Source of the DNA: Simiduia litorea
GTDB taxonomy: Bacteria; Pseudomonadota; Gammaproteobacteria; Pseudomonadales; Cellvibrionaceae
Reading direction: 5' to 3'
DNA: 64,000 bases
Assembly (NCBI RefSeq): GCF_042853465.1
Contig: NZ_AP031497.1
Location: 992,001 to 1,056,000 of the forward strand
Shown in pieces: positions 44,701-52,300 of this stretch. Both the position numbers and the translations under genes were made by a program. Numbering within the stretch: position 1 is the first letter of the stretch; each line of letters opens with the position of its first letter. The notes under the pieces are model-generated. The model was not told where the DNA came from and did no database searches. It saw only the letters and a program-made list of their open reading frames with translations.

Positions 44701-44845
44701 TGGTTTCTGGCCACCCTTTGCCATCGCTATCGCAGGCGGTACAGTGTTGACTACGCTGCTATCATTTTTATTTGTGCCTGCGGCGTTTGTGTTATTTGCA
44801 CGTAGGCGTGCTTTTGACCAGGCCGTAGATCAAGCGCTAGCCTAG
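41750..44845 (+). CDS. RND efflux transporter permease
   Basis: A 1031-residue inner membrane pump with the 12-helix RND plan: TM1, a large periplasmic domain, TM2-6, TM7, a second periplasmic domain and TM8-12. N-terminal LPLSEDPYITGRHATILTPFPGASAERVEVLVTEKIE in part is typical of drug-type RND pumps. The TM4 proton-relay motif reads GIMVDNAIVMVDS (Asp at about residue 402): the first Asp is kept and the second is Asn, unlike the DD of AcrB; this variant occurs in several RND subfamilies. It would export toxic or amphipathic compounds using the proton gradient; substrate unknown. Confidence 0.93.
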   Translation: MVRAFVENPRLVILVIAVLLVGGLAAVNSLPLSEDPYITGRHATILTPFPGASAERVEVLVTEKIENKVRELAELELVTSVSKAGLSTLMIELKGTIPPEDVPGLWSRTRALIDEVQTQMPEGVLPTRMLDNRSHAFTRILALQWHGKGEPDMAILARYAQELESRLRGLAGSWRVEKFGAAQEEIQVAIDSHRVASLGLTPADIGHAISRADSKVAAGELSAGHLSVAVEVRGEIDSVERVRQVPLQSPAYGSLVVGDIAHVYRAEKTPQDSLAIVHGERAVVVSVSMLADQRIDRWSEKVDQRLQDFEAILPANIQLQTLFDQRGYTETRLSDLMGNVVLGFTLILLVLFFTLGWRSAIIVALALPLTAMFTLAVMKFYGLPIHQMSVTGLIVALGIMVDNAIVMVDSIARERRAGHARTEAVLRSVRHLWLPLLGSTLTTILAFMPIVLMPGPAGEFVGGIALSVIFSLVGSWIISHTLIAGLAGRWLPQEQKSLRWFECGISGAKFSAKAEKMIAAAMRRPLATLVAVASLPLLGFVAAGHLTEQFFPASDRDMFHIEVYLPEQATIDATRQVVANISDYLTAEVPEIEEAHWFIGSAAPAFYYNLMFGRDGSANYAQAMVKTAHFSIANKLIPNLQKQLDQHFPSAQILVRKLEQGPPFEAPVEVRLFGPSLDVLKAKGDEVRAAMVAVPAVTHSRASLAAAVPKLWLDVDEDVAKRAQLQLVDLSQQMQNALDGLVGGSLIEGTTQVPVRVRLQAQQRVDLDVLQQFQFVAGVVADDRAVPLTSVAGLDVEPAQATITRRDGERVNTLQAFIRDGVLPATVLTQLQTQLDAQGFHLPPGYRLTFGGESAERDEAVHDLMGSVGLILTLLVLVVVLSFNSFRLSAIIFAVAFQSIGLGLLCVYLFNYPFGFTVIIGLLGLMGLAINAAIVILAELKSDANSVRGDEADIVAGVMRCGRHIVSTTITTVGGFLPLILAGGGFWPPFAIAIAGGTVLTTLLSFLFVPAAFVLFARRRAFDQAVDQALA

Positions 44846-44902
44846 TACTCATCAATGAGAGTGTTGGTGGCGACGTTAATTGACAGTATAAGAGGAATAA
44901 TA

Positions 44903-45208
44903 ATGACTAAAAAATTTGACAGTTTCACCCAGTTCTATCCTTTTTACTTGGCTGAACATGCCAATGTTACCTGTCGGCGCCTACATTTTGTGGGCTCAAG
45001 CTTGGCGCTGATGTTGATTGCATGGGCTATTTATAGTGGTAGTTATTCGTGGCTACTCGTTGCTATCGTTCAGGGCTACGCTTGGGCTTGGGTTGGACAT
45101 TTTTTCTTTGAGAAGAACAAGCCGGCTACTTTTCAATACCCTTTTTATAGTTTTTTAGGGGATTGGGTTATGTATAAAGATATGGCAACAGGGAAAATAG
45201 CGTTTTAG
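44903..45208 (+). CDS. DUF962 / Mpo1-like membrane protein
   Basis: A 101-residue membrane protein with the family's conserved His segments (CRRLHFVGSSLAL near residue 24 and VGHFFFEKNKPATFQYP near 70) and two or three hydrophobic segments. The yeast homologue Mpo1 is an Fe-dependent dioxygenase in alpha-oxidation of 2-hydroxy fatty acids; bacterial members are poorly studied. I chose the ATG at 44903, with AGAGGA 7 nt upstream. A strong terminator follows. It may be co-transcribed with the RND operon 57 bp upstream. Confidence 0.85.
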   Translation: MTKKFDSFTQFYPFYLAEHANVTCRRLHFVGSSLALMLIAWAIYSGSYSWLLVAIVQGYAWAWVGHFFFEKNKPATFQYPFYSFLGDWVMYKDMATGKIAF

Positions 45209-45224
45209 ATTTTATCGTGCTCTT

Positions 45225-45247
45225 GCCCGGCCTGGCCGGGCTTTTTT
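45225..45247 (+). terminator. Intrinsic terminator after DUF962 gene
   Basis: GCCCGG-CCTGG-CCGGGC followed by six T, 17 bp after the stop. It also overlaps the end of the convergent binding-protein gene (stop at 45246). Confidence 0.85.
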
Positions 45248-46004
45248 ATTGATTTTTTTTGTGTAGTTCGATCAGTTTTGTAAAAGTGCCATCGATTCTC
45301 ATGGTTTCAATAATTCCTGCTATCTCTTCTTCCCTAGTAATTAGTTTTGATTTTTTTGACAAACCTATAACGTTAGAATCCTCTTCCCATGAAATAAAGA
45401 AATCTAGTAGTGCAATAGGTTTTTCTGGTGTTTCGTGTTTGTTTTTTTCGTGCTGTAGTATGTGTAATGCGACAGTCTCATTTAAGGCCAAGACATCTAT
45501 CTGATTGGCTCTTAGTTTTCGGATGCCTGCTTCTGGGGTGGATGAAGATTCAATGTGTAAATCATTGCCGCTAAAAAACTTGGGATACAAAAACCCTTTA
45601 ATCAAGCCGACTCTCAACGGTAGAATATCTTTTTCTTCTTTTAGGTTGCCTAACATCTGAGTTTGTACAATAAAACGAGATGGCTCTGGTGTCGAATACG
45701 GGAACATAGCCAAGTAGTTCAGTCTTTCAGGCGTTCGTAGCAAGCTAACGACAAAATCTACCAGCCCGGCTTCCGCCATGCGCATGCAGCGGATAAACGG
45801 GGTGTTGGGCGTGTACTTGAGCTTGAATTGCATCTCTTCGGCAATGATTTCTAAGGCATCTACCATCGCCCCAGCCGGTTTATCTCCGATAAAATAAGTA
45901 AATGGTGGGTAGTTGTCCATGCATAACCTAGCCTCTTGCTGTGCTTGAGCTGGGTAGTGCTGGAAAACGACGTAAAAAACCAGCAATGATAGTACGACTT
46001 TCAT
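45246..46004 (-). CDS. Periplasmic substrate-binding protein, family 3 type
   Basis: A 252-residue exported protein. A signal peptide (about residues 1-21, ending AQA) precedes LCMDNYPPFTYFIGDKPAGAMVDALEIIAEEM in part, the typical start of family 3 solute-binding proteins. The segment CMRMAEAGLVDFVVSLLRTPERLNYL matches the second-lobe entry. No ABC permease or ATPase gene is next to it, so it may act alone as a sensor-linked or orphan binding protein of the kind common in marine gammaproteobacteria. Ligand unknown, perhaps an amino acid. Confidence 0.82.
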   Translation of the reverse strand: MKVVLSLLVFYVVFQHYPAQAQQEARLCMDNYPPFTYFIGDKPAGAMVDALEIIAEEMQFKLKYTPNTPFIRCMRMAEAGLVDFVVSLLRTPERLNYLAMFPYSTPEPSRFIVQTQMLGNLKEEKDILPLRVGLIKGFLYPKFFSGNDLHIESSSTPEAGIRKLRANQIDVLALNETVALHILQHEKNKHETPEKPIALLDFFISWEEDSNVIGLSKKSKLITREEEIAGIIETMRIDGTFTKLIELHKKNQ

Positions 46005-46312
46005 AGCGCATGCTCTGTTCTATAAGGCATATCGAAGGGAAAGGTTATGATGGTCGATACCTATTAAGTGTAAGTGCTTGTTGTTTGCGAATCGTCAACG
46101 TCGTCCCGTGCAAGGTGTGCAATTGTAACGATAACCTATAAATGTTGTTGCGCTGGATAGGCTAAATACCTTCTGCGTGTTATTAGATTAGCAAATAAAT
46201 CCCGCTCCGTGGCTGAGCGAAGAAGATTGAGGGTGAGAGGCGCGATATCGTCTATTACTTACATCATCGCAAGACGAACGGGTAAACATAGATTAAGACT
46301 TATTATCTTGAA
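46005..46312. other. Intergenic region between divergent genes
   Basis: About 308 bp between the binding-protein gene (minus) and the GNAT gene (plus). It should hold both promoters. I see no open frame of note, no strong hairpin and no repeat beyond short AT-rich stretches. Confidence 0.4.
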
Positions 46313-46807
46313 ATGCTGACGCCTAAACCTGCTCTAAGCGTTCAGTTTGGCTGCGTCGATATCAAACTTGAAAAGTTGGTCCATGCCGATGCTATGATCA
46401 ATCAACAGATGTATTTGGCAGTTGGTGGCGCATGGGGCTGGTGTGACAAAGCCCTCTGGTCACTAGAGCGCTGGCAGGCATATGTAGACGGCTTCGGCGA
46501 TGCAGAGGTGTTGCCAGAAGCACCCTTAGAGCGCATAGAAACAACCATCTTATGGTGGCGAAACAAGCCTGCGGGCTATTTCGAGTTGAGCTTAGTCGGC
46601 ACTGAGGTTGAAATACGTTATTTTGGGTTGTTGCCTCACGCAATAGGCCAAAAGTTGGGTGGCCCTTTACTTAGCGCAGCTATTGAGCAGGCTTGGCAAA
46701 TGGGGGCTCAACGGCTTTGGGTCCATACCTGCGACTTAGATCACGCCGCCGCCCTACCCAATTATCAACGCTGCGGCTTTCAGCTTTACCAAACCATTGC
46801 GGAGTGA
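46313..46807 (+). CDS. GNAT-family N-acetyltransferase
   Basis: A 164-residue acetyltransferase. The core strand-turn-helix is seen as AGYFELSLVGTEVEIRYFGLLPHAIGQKLGGPLLSAAIEQAW in part, with the acetyl-CoA pyrophosphate loop near IGQKLGG (about residue 112). The C-terminus has the LPNYQRCGFQLYQT motif common at the end of GNAT domains. Substrate unknown. The start at 46313 has only a weak ribosome site. Confidence 0.85.
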   Translation: MLTPKPALSVQFGCVDIKLEKLVHADAMINQQMYLAVGGAWGWCDKALWSLERWQAYVDGFGDAEVLPEAPLERIETTILWWRNKPAGYFELSLVGTEVEIRYFGLLPHAIGQKLGGPLLSAAIEQAWQMGAQRLWVHTCDLDHAAALPNYQRCGFQLYQTIAE

Positions 46808-46852
46808 TTGGTTTCACTTCAATAAAAATTACGTACAACAAGGGAGGCCGTA

Positions 46853-47506
46853 ATGGCAGAGCTTACATTAGTCATCGGCAATAAAAACTACTCCAGCTGG
46901 TCGCTTAGGGCTTGGCTGTATCTGAAAATTAATGATATTAGTTTCGATGAGGTTCGGTTACCTCTGGATACCGTGCAATTTCAGCAGGAAATTTATACTT
47001 ATTCGCCCTCTGGCAAGGTTCCGGCCTTAAGTCATGGCAAGGTGCGAGTGTGGGATAGTTTTGCCATTATTGCCTATATTTATCGCACCTTTCCCGACAG
47101 CGCAAATTGGCCAAAAGATCCGGTGGTGCAAGGCTTGGCTATTTCTGCGGTGATGGAAATGCACTCGGGCTTTATGGCGTTGCGCCAACACTACCCGATG
47201 AATTGTCGTAAAACACCTTTCAAGGCGCCGCTGCGTGGCAATGTTGAGCGCGATTTAAACCGACTCGAGTCATTGTGGACAATGTTACTTGATGCAAGCG
47301 GAGGCCCTTGGCTGGGTGGCGAGCTCGGTATTGTCGACGCTTACTTTGCCCCGGTCGCTATGCGTATCCATACCTACCAGTTACCCGTGAGTGAACCTCT
47401 GCAACGTTATGTCCAGCAGGTCTTGCAGTTGCCAGCGATGCAAGAGTGGATAGCAAGTGCTAAGCAAGAAACTGAAGTCGTAAATGCCGATGAATGGCAA
47501 GATTAA
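46853..47506 (+). CDS. Glutathione S-transferase
   Basis: A 217-residue cytosolic enzyme. The N-terminal thioredoxin-like domain has NKNYSSWSLRAWLYLK (about 10-25), where the Ser cluster holds the likely catalytic residue, and SGKVPALSH (about 52-60) with the cis-Pro. The C-terminal domain is all-helical with GGELGIVDAYFAPVAMR. GGAGG sits 6 nt before the ATG. The M2 peptidase gene begins 10 bp after its stop, so the two may be co-transcribed. Confidence 0.9.
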   Translation: MAELTLVIGNKNYSSWSLRAWLYLKINDISFDEVRLPLDTVQFQQEIYTYSPSGKVPALSHGKVRVWDSFAIIAYIYRTFPDSANWPKDPVVQGLAISAVMEMHSGFMALRQHYPMNCRKTPFKAPLRGNVERDLNRLESLWTMLLDASGGPWLGGELGIVDAYFAPVAMRIHTYQLPVSEPLQRYVQQVLQLPAMQEWIASAKQETEVVNADEWQD

Positions 47507-47516
47507 GGAAAAGATG

Positions 47517-49352
47517 ATGATTAAAATAAATAAAAAAGCGTATTTGGCTGTATCGATTGCCGCGGCTGTGATGATTGGTTGTCAGTCGGACGACAAAGCT
47601 CAAGCGAAGGCATCGGCTGCACCAGTATATGACCAAGCCAGTGCCGACAAAATGCTCGCTCAGGCTGAAAAAGATCTAGCCAGCACGGCGGAATTTGCCT
47701 CCCATGCCAGTTGGTTGGCCTCAACCTATATCAATTCTGATAGCCAGTTTGTCGAAGCTAAAGCGTCGAAAGACTACACCTTAAATGTGGTGAAATATGC
47801 CAAGCAGGTGAAGCATTGGGATGGCGTAACACTATCTGCCGATACCCGTCGCAAGCTTGATGCACTGCGTTTAGGTTTGAGCTTCCCGTCTCCAGACGAT
47901 GAAACCTTAGCTGGTGAGTTAGCGGATATCGGTTCGAAAATGCAGGGCATGTACGGGGAGGGTAAATATTGCCGTCCTTCGGGCGAGTGTTTTGATTTAA
48001 TAGAGATGAGTAATATTTTGGCAGAGGGTAAAGACCCTGCCTTGATGAAAGAAGTTTGGGCCGGGTGGCGCAGTGTATCACCGCCAATGCGGCCTTTGTA
48101 CGAGCGCCAAGTGGAAATTGCTAATGCCGGCGCGAAAGACTTAGGCTTCGAAAATTTATCAGTACTTTGGCGGTCAAATTACGATGCCGAGCCCGATGCA
48201 TTCGCTGCCGATGTGGATGCGCAGTGGAATAAAGTAAAGCCTTTATATGATGCTCTGCACTGCCATGTGCGCGCACAGTTGAATCAGACCTATGGCGATG
48301 AGGTTGTGCCAGCAGCTGGAAAAATTCCGGCTCATATGCTGGGCAACATGTGGGCACAAACGTGGGGCAATGTGTACGAAAAGGTTAAGCCTGCTAATAG
48401 CGAAAAAAGTTACGATCTCACGCAGTTAATTGAACAGAGCGGAATGAATGAGCTGGGTATGGTGCGCACTGCCGAAGCTTTCTTTTCGTCCCTTGGTTTT
48501 GCCCCGTTGCCGGAAACCTTTTGGCAGCGTTCACAATTTACCAAGCCGCGCGACCGCGAAGTGGTTTGTCATGCCAGTGCGTGGAATTTAGACAGTAAAG
48601 ATGATCTGCGCATTAAGATGTGTATCCAGAAAAACGGTGAAGACTTTCAAACCGTTCACCATGAATTGGGGCACAACTATTACCAACGCGCTTACAACCA
48701 GCAACCCTTCTTGTTTCAGGGGAGTGCTAACGATGGTTTTCATGAGGCGCTTGGCGACACAGTGGCTTTATCCATTACCCCGTCCTATTTGGTCAGCTTA
48801 GGGCTGTTAAAAAAGGAGCCGCCAGTTTCAGAAGATTTGGGTTATTTAATGCAAATGGCGTTGGATAAAATTGCCTTCCTACCCTTCGGTTTAATGGTGG
48901 ACAAGTGGCGTTGGCAGGTATTTAACGGCGAAATTAAGCCTGCAGATTACAACAAAGGCTGGTGGCAGTTGCGAGAGCAGTATCAAGGCATCACAGCGCC
49001 GGTAGCGCGCTCTGAAAATGACTTTGATCCAGGTGCAAAGTACCACATTCCCGGTAATACCCCTTACACGCGTTACTTCTTAGCTTTTATTCAGCAATTT
49101 CAGTTTCATCGTGCGCTCTGTGAAACCGCTGGCTTCGAGGGGCCATTACATCGTTGCTCGATTTATAACAACAAAGCGGCGGGTGAGAAGCTGCAAGCGA
49201 TGATGGCGATGGGTAGTAGCCAGCCTTGGCAAAAAGCGATGGAGGCTTTAACCGGCCAGCCTAACTTGGATGCCAGCGCTATTGTCGATTATTTCGCGCC
49301 ATTGAAAGTTTGGTTGGACGAGCAGAATAAAGATCGGCAATGTGGCTGGTAG
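47517..49352 (+). CDS. M2-family metallopeptidase lipoprotein (ACE-like dipeptidyl carboxypeptidase)
   Basis: A 611-residue exported protein starting at the second of two adjacent ATGs, with AGGA 7 nt upstream. The leader ends in a lipobox MIGC, so it is a lipoprotein. The zinc site is HHELGH (HExxH at 382-386) with the downstream Glu ligand in NDGFHEALGD about 28 residues later, the spacing of angiotensin-converting enzyme. Such enzymes remove C-terminal dipeptides. Next to it is a convergent POT di/tripeptide importer, so a peptide-scavenging role is likely (inference). The gene may be co-transcribed with the GST gene upstream. Confidence 0.92.
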   Translation: MIKINKKAYLAVSIAAAVMIGCQSDDKAQAKASAAPVYDQASADKMLAQAEKDLASTAEFASHASWLASTYINSDSQFVEAKASKDYTLNVVKYAKQVKHWDGVTLSADTRRKLDALRLGLSFPSPDDETLAGELADIGSKMQGMYGEGKYCRPSGECFDLIEMSNILAEGKDPALMKEVWAGWRSVSPPMRPLYERQVEIANAGAKDLGFENLSVLWRSNYDAEPDAFAADVDAQWNKVKPLYDALHCHVRAQLNQTYGDEVVPAAGKIPAHMLGNMWAQTWGNVYEKVKPANSEKSYDLTQLIEQSGMNELGMVRTAEAFFSSLGFAPLPETFWQRSQFTKPRDREVVCHASAWNLDSKDDLRIKMCIQKNGEDFQTVHHELGHNYYQRAYNQQPFLFQGSANDGFHEALGDTVALSITPSYLVSLGLLKKEPPVSEDLGYLMQMALDKIAFLPFGLMVDKWRWQVFNGEIKPADYNKGWWQLREQYQGITAPVARSENDFDPGAKYHIPGNTPYTRYFLAFIQQFQFHRALCETAGFEGPLHRCSIYNNKAAGEKLQAMMAMGSSQPWQKAMEALTGQPNLDASAIVDYFAPLKVWLDEQNKDRQCGW

Positions 49353-49525
49353 GAGCCGTTAACAGGAAAATAGATGACAGGAAAAGCCGTTGCAAGTGGC
49401 AAGGGGTATGATGGCTTTCGGTAAGCTGTTACACCGGCGCGCTTGCTTATGGCATCTGAACGAGTTTCGGTTGTTGCTTTAGCCTTTCCTGAAACTGTTG
49501 GCAATGTTTCCGGTTTCACCAGTGC

Positions 49526-49561
49526 AATAAAAAGCCCAGCAAATTTGCTGGGCTTTTTATT
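49526..49561. terminator. Perfect palindromic bidirectional terminator
   Basis: A perfect 36-nt palindrome: AAAAAGCCCAGCAAA and its reverse complement meet at the centre (49543/49544) with AT-rich outer ends. It terminates the M2 peptidase message (plus) and the POT importer message (minus). Confidence 0.9.
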
Positions 49562-49588
49562 GTTCGGTTGTGAATAGCTACTGTTAGC

Positions 49589-51355
49589 TTAACGAACCCC
49601 GTGCATTCCCTTCTTCAAGATAGGGGAAATAACGATCATGAAAATACCGACGCCAATACCAATCCACATTAAAAATTCGTACAGACTGGTGTAGGTGACA
49701 AGTAAGCTCGCCGCGTCAGCAGTTTCAGCGCCCGAGGTATCGATTGCTGCCATCTTGCCAATACGCGTGGCGACAGTTTCCGAAAGTGCGGTTGCCAAAA
49801 ACCAAGTGCCCATGGAAACGCCAACAACCTTGTTAATTGATAACTTGGTTACAGCTGATAAGCCGACTGGTGATAGACAGAGTTCGCCTGTGGTGTGCAG
49901 CAAATAGGCCAGTACCAACCAAATAATAGCGACTTTACCGGCTTCATCGGCAAACTGGGCACCGATCACCAGAGCGCCAAAACCTAAGCCTGCCTGTAGT
50001 ATGCCCAAGCCGAATTTAACGGGGGTGGAGGGTTCCCAACCGCGTTTGGCAAGCCATACCCACAGGGCGGCAAAGGGGATGGCGAGTAGCATGATGAAGC
50101 CGGCGTTTAGAGAGCCAAACATTGATGCGCGCACTTCTGTGCCGCCAACCTCGCGATCGAGTACACGATCGGCGTATAACGTCATGCTGCCTGCAGATTG
50201 CTCGAACAGTGACCAGAACACGATGGTGGATACAATCATCACCATGAGTACCACCGTGCGGCCGTATTCGGCGCTATTGTGAGACTTAAAGCCATAGGTG
50301 ATAAACGCAACCAGGGCTAACAGCATCAAGCCGAGCCAAGTATCATCGCCCAAGAACGCCCACATCAGACCTAGCACCATGGTTGCTATAGCAACGCCTA
50401 TCGCCAGCCAGTCTTGGCCTTTCTCGGGCTGATGCAGCATGGAGTAGAGAATGATACCGACAATGGCGACGATCAACAGGCTGTTCTGTGCCACGTGCAC
50501 CACAGGTTCATGTTGCACTAGCAACCAAACAACCGACAATGATAAGAGCCCGCCTAGGTAAATTGCCCATTCTTTATTTATCGGGCCGAGGAAGGTTTCT
50601 TTCAGTCTCGCAGGCTCAGCAGGTTCAGCGTGCCCCTGAAGAGTGTGTTGGAACTTCAAAAAGGTGATTAGGCCTAACAGCATGCCAATACCCGCGGCGC
50701 CAAAGCCGTAGCTCCAACCGTAGGTTTCACCTAGCCAACCACAGAGTAGGGTAGCGATAAATGAGCCGATGTTAATGCCCATGTAAAAGATGGTGAAACC
50801 GGAGTCCCGGCGTGGGTCATCTTGTGCATAGAGCTTGCCAACGATGGTGGAAATATTGGGCTTTAAGAAGCCAACACCCACGGTGATGAGCGCAAGTGCG
50901 AAGAAGAACACTTTTAAGGCGACAATGTCTTGGATAATGATGTCTTCGGCCAACACCGTCCCTGCAGCAATGACGGTACCGTCATTAAGGGTGATGGCCT
51001 CAGCGAGGGTTGTGCCCGCCGCATAAGACATGGCCTGAAAGCCCTCATAGGCCATGGTGGCGTGCCCTGCAGTCAGCAGCAATGCGCCGAATACAACCGC
51101 TTTACGCATACCTAAATAGCGGTCGGCTATGAGCCCGCCGATGAGAGGTAGGGCGTATACGAGGCCTGCGTAGGCGCCTAAGACGTCGTAGCCTGCCATG
51201 TCAGTGAACAAGTGATACTTTGTCAAATACAGCAGCAGAAGGTACTTCATGCCGTAAAAAGAGAAGCGCTCCCACAACTCAGTGGCAAAGCAAACGTAAA
51301 GGCCTTTCGGGTGCCCTAGGAATTCCCCAGGTGCTGAAACAGCGGCAGTGGTCAT
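49589..51355 (-). CDS. POT-family proton-coupled oligopeptide importer
   Basis: A 588-residue inner membrane protein with about 14 transmembrane segments. The N-terminal ELWERFSFYGMKYLLLLYL (about residues 26-44) contains the ExxER motif for proton coupling, and GGLIADRYLGMRKAVVFGALLL in part is the family's second signature. YMGINIGSFIATLLCG matches the motif for POT helix 5. It imports di- or tripeptides with protons. A long segment after TM4 (LAEAITLNDGTVIAAGTVLAE) is an added periplasmic loop. It converges on the M2 peptidase gene. Confidence 0.93.
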   Translation of the reverse strand: MTTAAVSAPGEFLGHPKGLYVCFATELWERFSFYGMKYLLLLYLTKYHLFTDMAGYDVLGAYAGLVYALPLIGGLIADRYLGMRKAVVFGALLLTAGHATMAYEGFQAMSYAAGTTLAEAITLNDGTVIAAGTVLAEDIIIQDIVALKVFFFALALITVGVGFLKPNISTIVGKLYAQDDPRRDSGFTIFYMGINIGSFIATLLCGWLGETYGWSYGFGAAGIGMLLGLITFLKFQHTLQGHAEPAEPARLKETFLGPINKEWAIYLGGLLSLSVVWLLVQHEPVVHVAQNSLLIVAIVGIILYSMLHQPEKGQDWLAIGVAIATMVLGLMWAFLGDDTWLGLMLLALVAFITYGFKSHNSAEYGRTVVLMVMIVSTIVFWSLFEQSAGSMTLYADRVLDREVGGTEVRASMFGSLNAGFIMLLAIPFAALWVWLAKRGWEPSTPVKFGLGILQAGLGFGALVIGAQFADEAGKVAIIWLVLAYLLHTTGELCLSPVGLSAVTKLSINKVVGVSMGTWFLATALSETVATRIGKMAAIDTSGAETADAASLLVTYTSLYEFLMWIGIGVGIFMIVISPILKKGMHGVR

Positions 51356-52300
51356 GCCAAATCCTCATTATGGTTATTTCACATCGTTATAAGGACGAGC
51401 GTGGCACTTAAGGCCTCAATGGTCATTGGCACTTGGTATGATTGCAGAATTCAGGAACCAGGAGATAGAGTTGGTTTTGGTGATGTTGGTGAAGCGCTGG
51501 CATTGACTGGAGCTTGTCGGGTGCTCCCGACCTCACTTTGAGGGAGCTCTTAATTCCTTTGAATAAGGAAAAAATGGCTTTCAGTTAGTAACATTCTTTG
51601 GTCATCGCTGTGGCGATGGGTTGATAGCTTATTTGGCTACCCGATTAGAATGCATCTGATAATGTGCGTTAAAGTGGTTCTGCGATAAATGAGGGCGATA
51701 ACCTCAGGAGAATCAGGTGTTGAGGTTGGGCCATATACGCCTAAGCGTTAGCCACCGAGGTGCTCGTCTGAATAGCTCAGTGAACGCACCTTTTGATGAC
51801 AGCCTATGGTGTTGTGACGGCCCAAATTTGGGCGGTTCTGGATAAGGATGCTGACATTATTTCGGTTAGTCGCCTCAAAAAGTGAGGTACCCATCGCAAA
51901 CCTCATGGCTAGGAGGTCGCCAATGGGCCATAGTGACTTGTACGCTGACGCGCGCGACATGGCGACTCATTACAATATGCGAGAGATCGCAGTGTTATAG
52001 CCTAAGTAGGACCCGTATTAAGGGAGGCCTGTAAATCGATTAAGTTTGGTTGAAGACTAGGAGCAGGCGGGTGTTCCATACCAAAAAAGCGTTGCGCACG
52101 GCTCTACAGAAGCTCAGGCAATGACTCTCCTGAGCTGGTGAGGCAGTAAAAGGCAAAGGCGTATTCGAGCTTGACTAGAATGTTAATGCACCCGATATCG
52201 CGCAGAGTAGAGCATGGGAATTGGTGATATCAGGGGGTCATTCTTGGCGAGTTGATCGCCATGACCCTAAACTAAGGTCAGGCAGTTTTGGAGGTGGTGA
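51356..52300. other. 945-bp intergenic region without a supported gene
   Basis: The first part, next to 51355, should carry the POT gene promoter. A small hairpin (GTCGGG-TGCT-CCCGAC, 51516-51531) is present. A 70-codon minus-strand frame at 51748-51960 has a recognisable start but no domain I know. Nothing similar to the flanking genes was found. The low density of long frames suggests a gene or mobile-element remnant, but this is not shown. Confidence 0.45.

Noticed and set aside
41750..44845. Asn in place of the second TM4 Asp of the RND pump as a sign of inactivation
   Set aside because: VDN is a normal variant in several RND subfamilies and the rest of the protein is intact.
51748..51960. 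70-codon minus-strand frame in the large gap
   Set aside because: No family recognised, no clear ribosome site or operon context; not enough support to call a gene.
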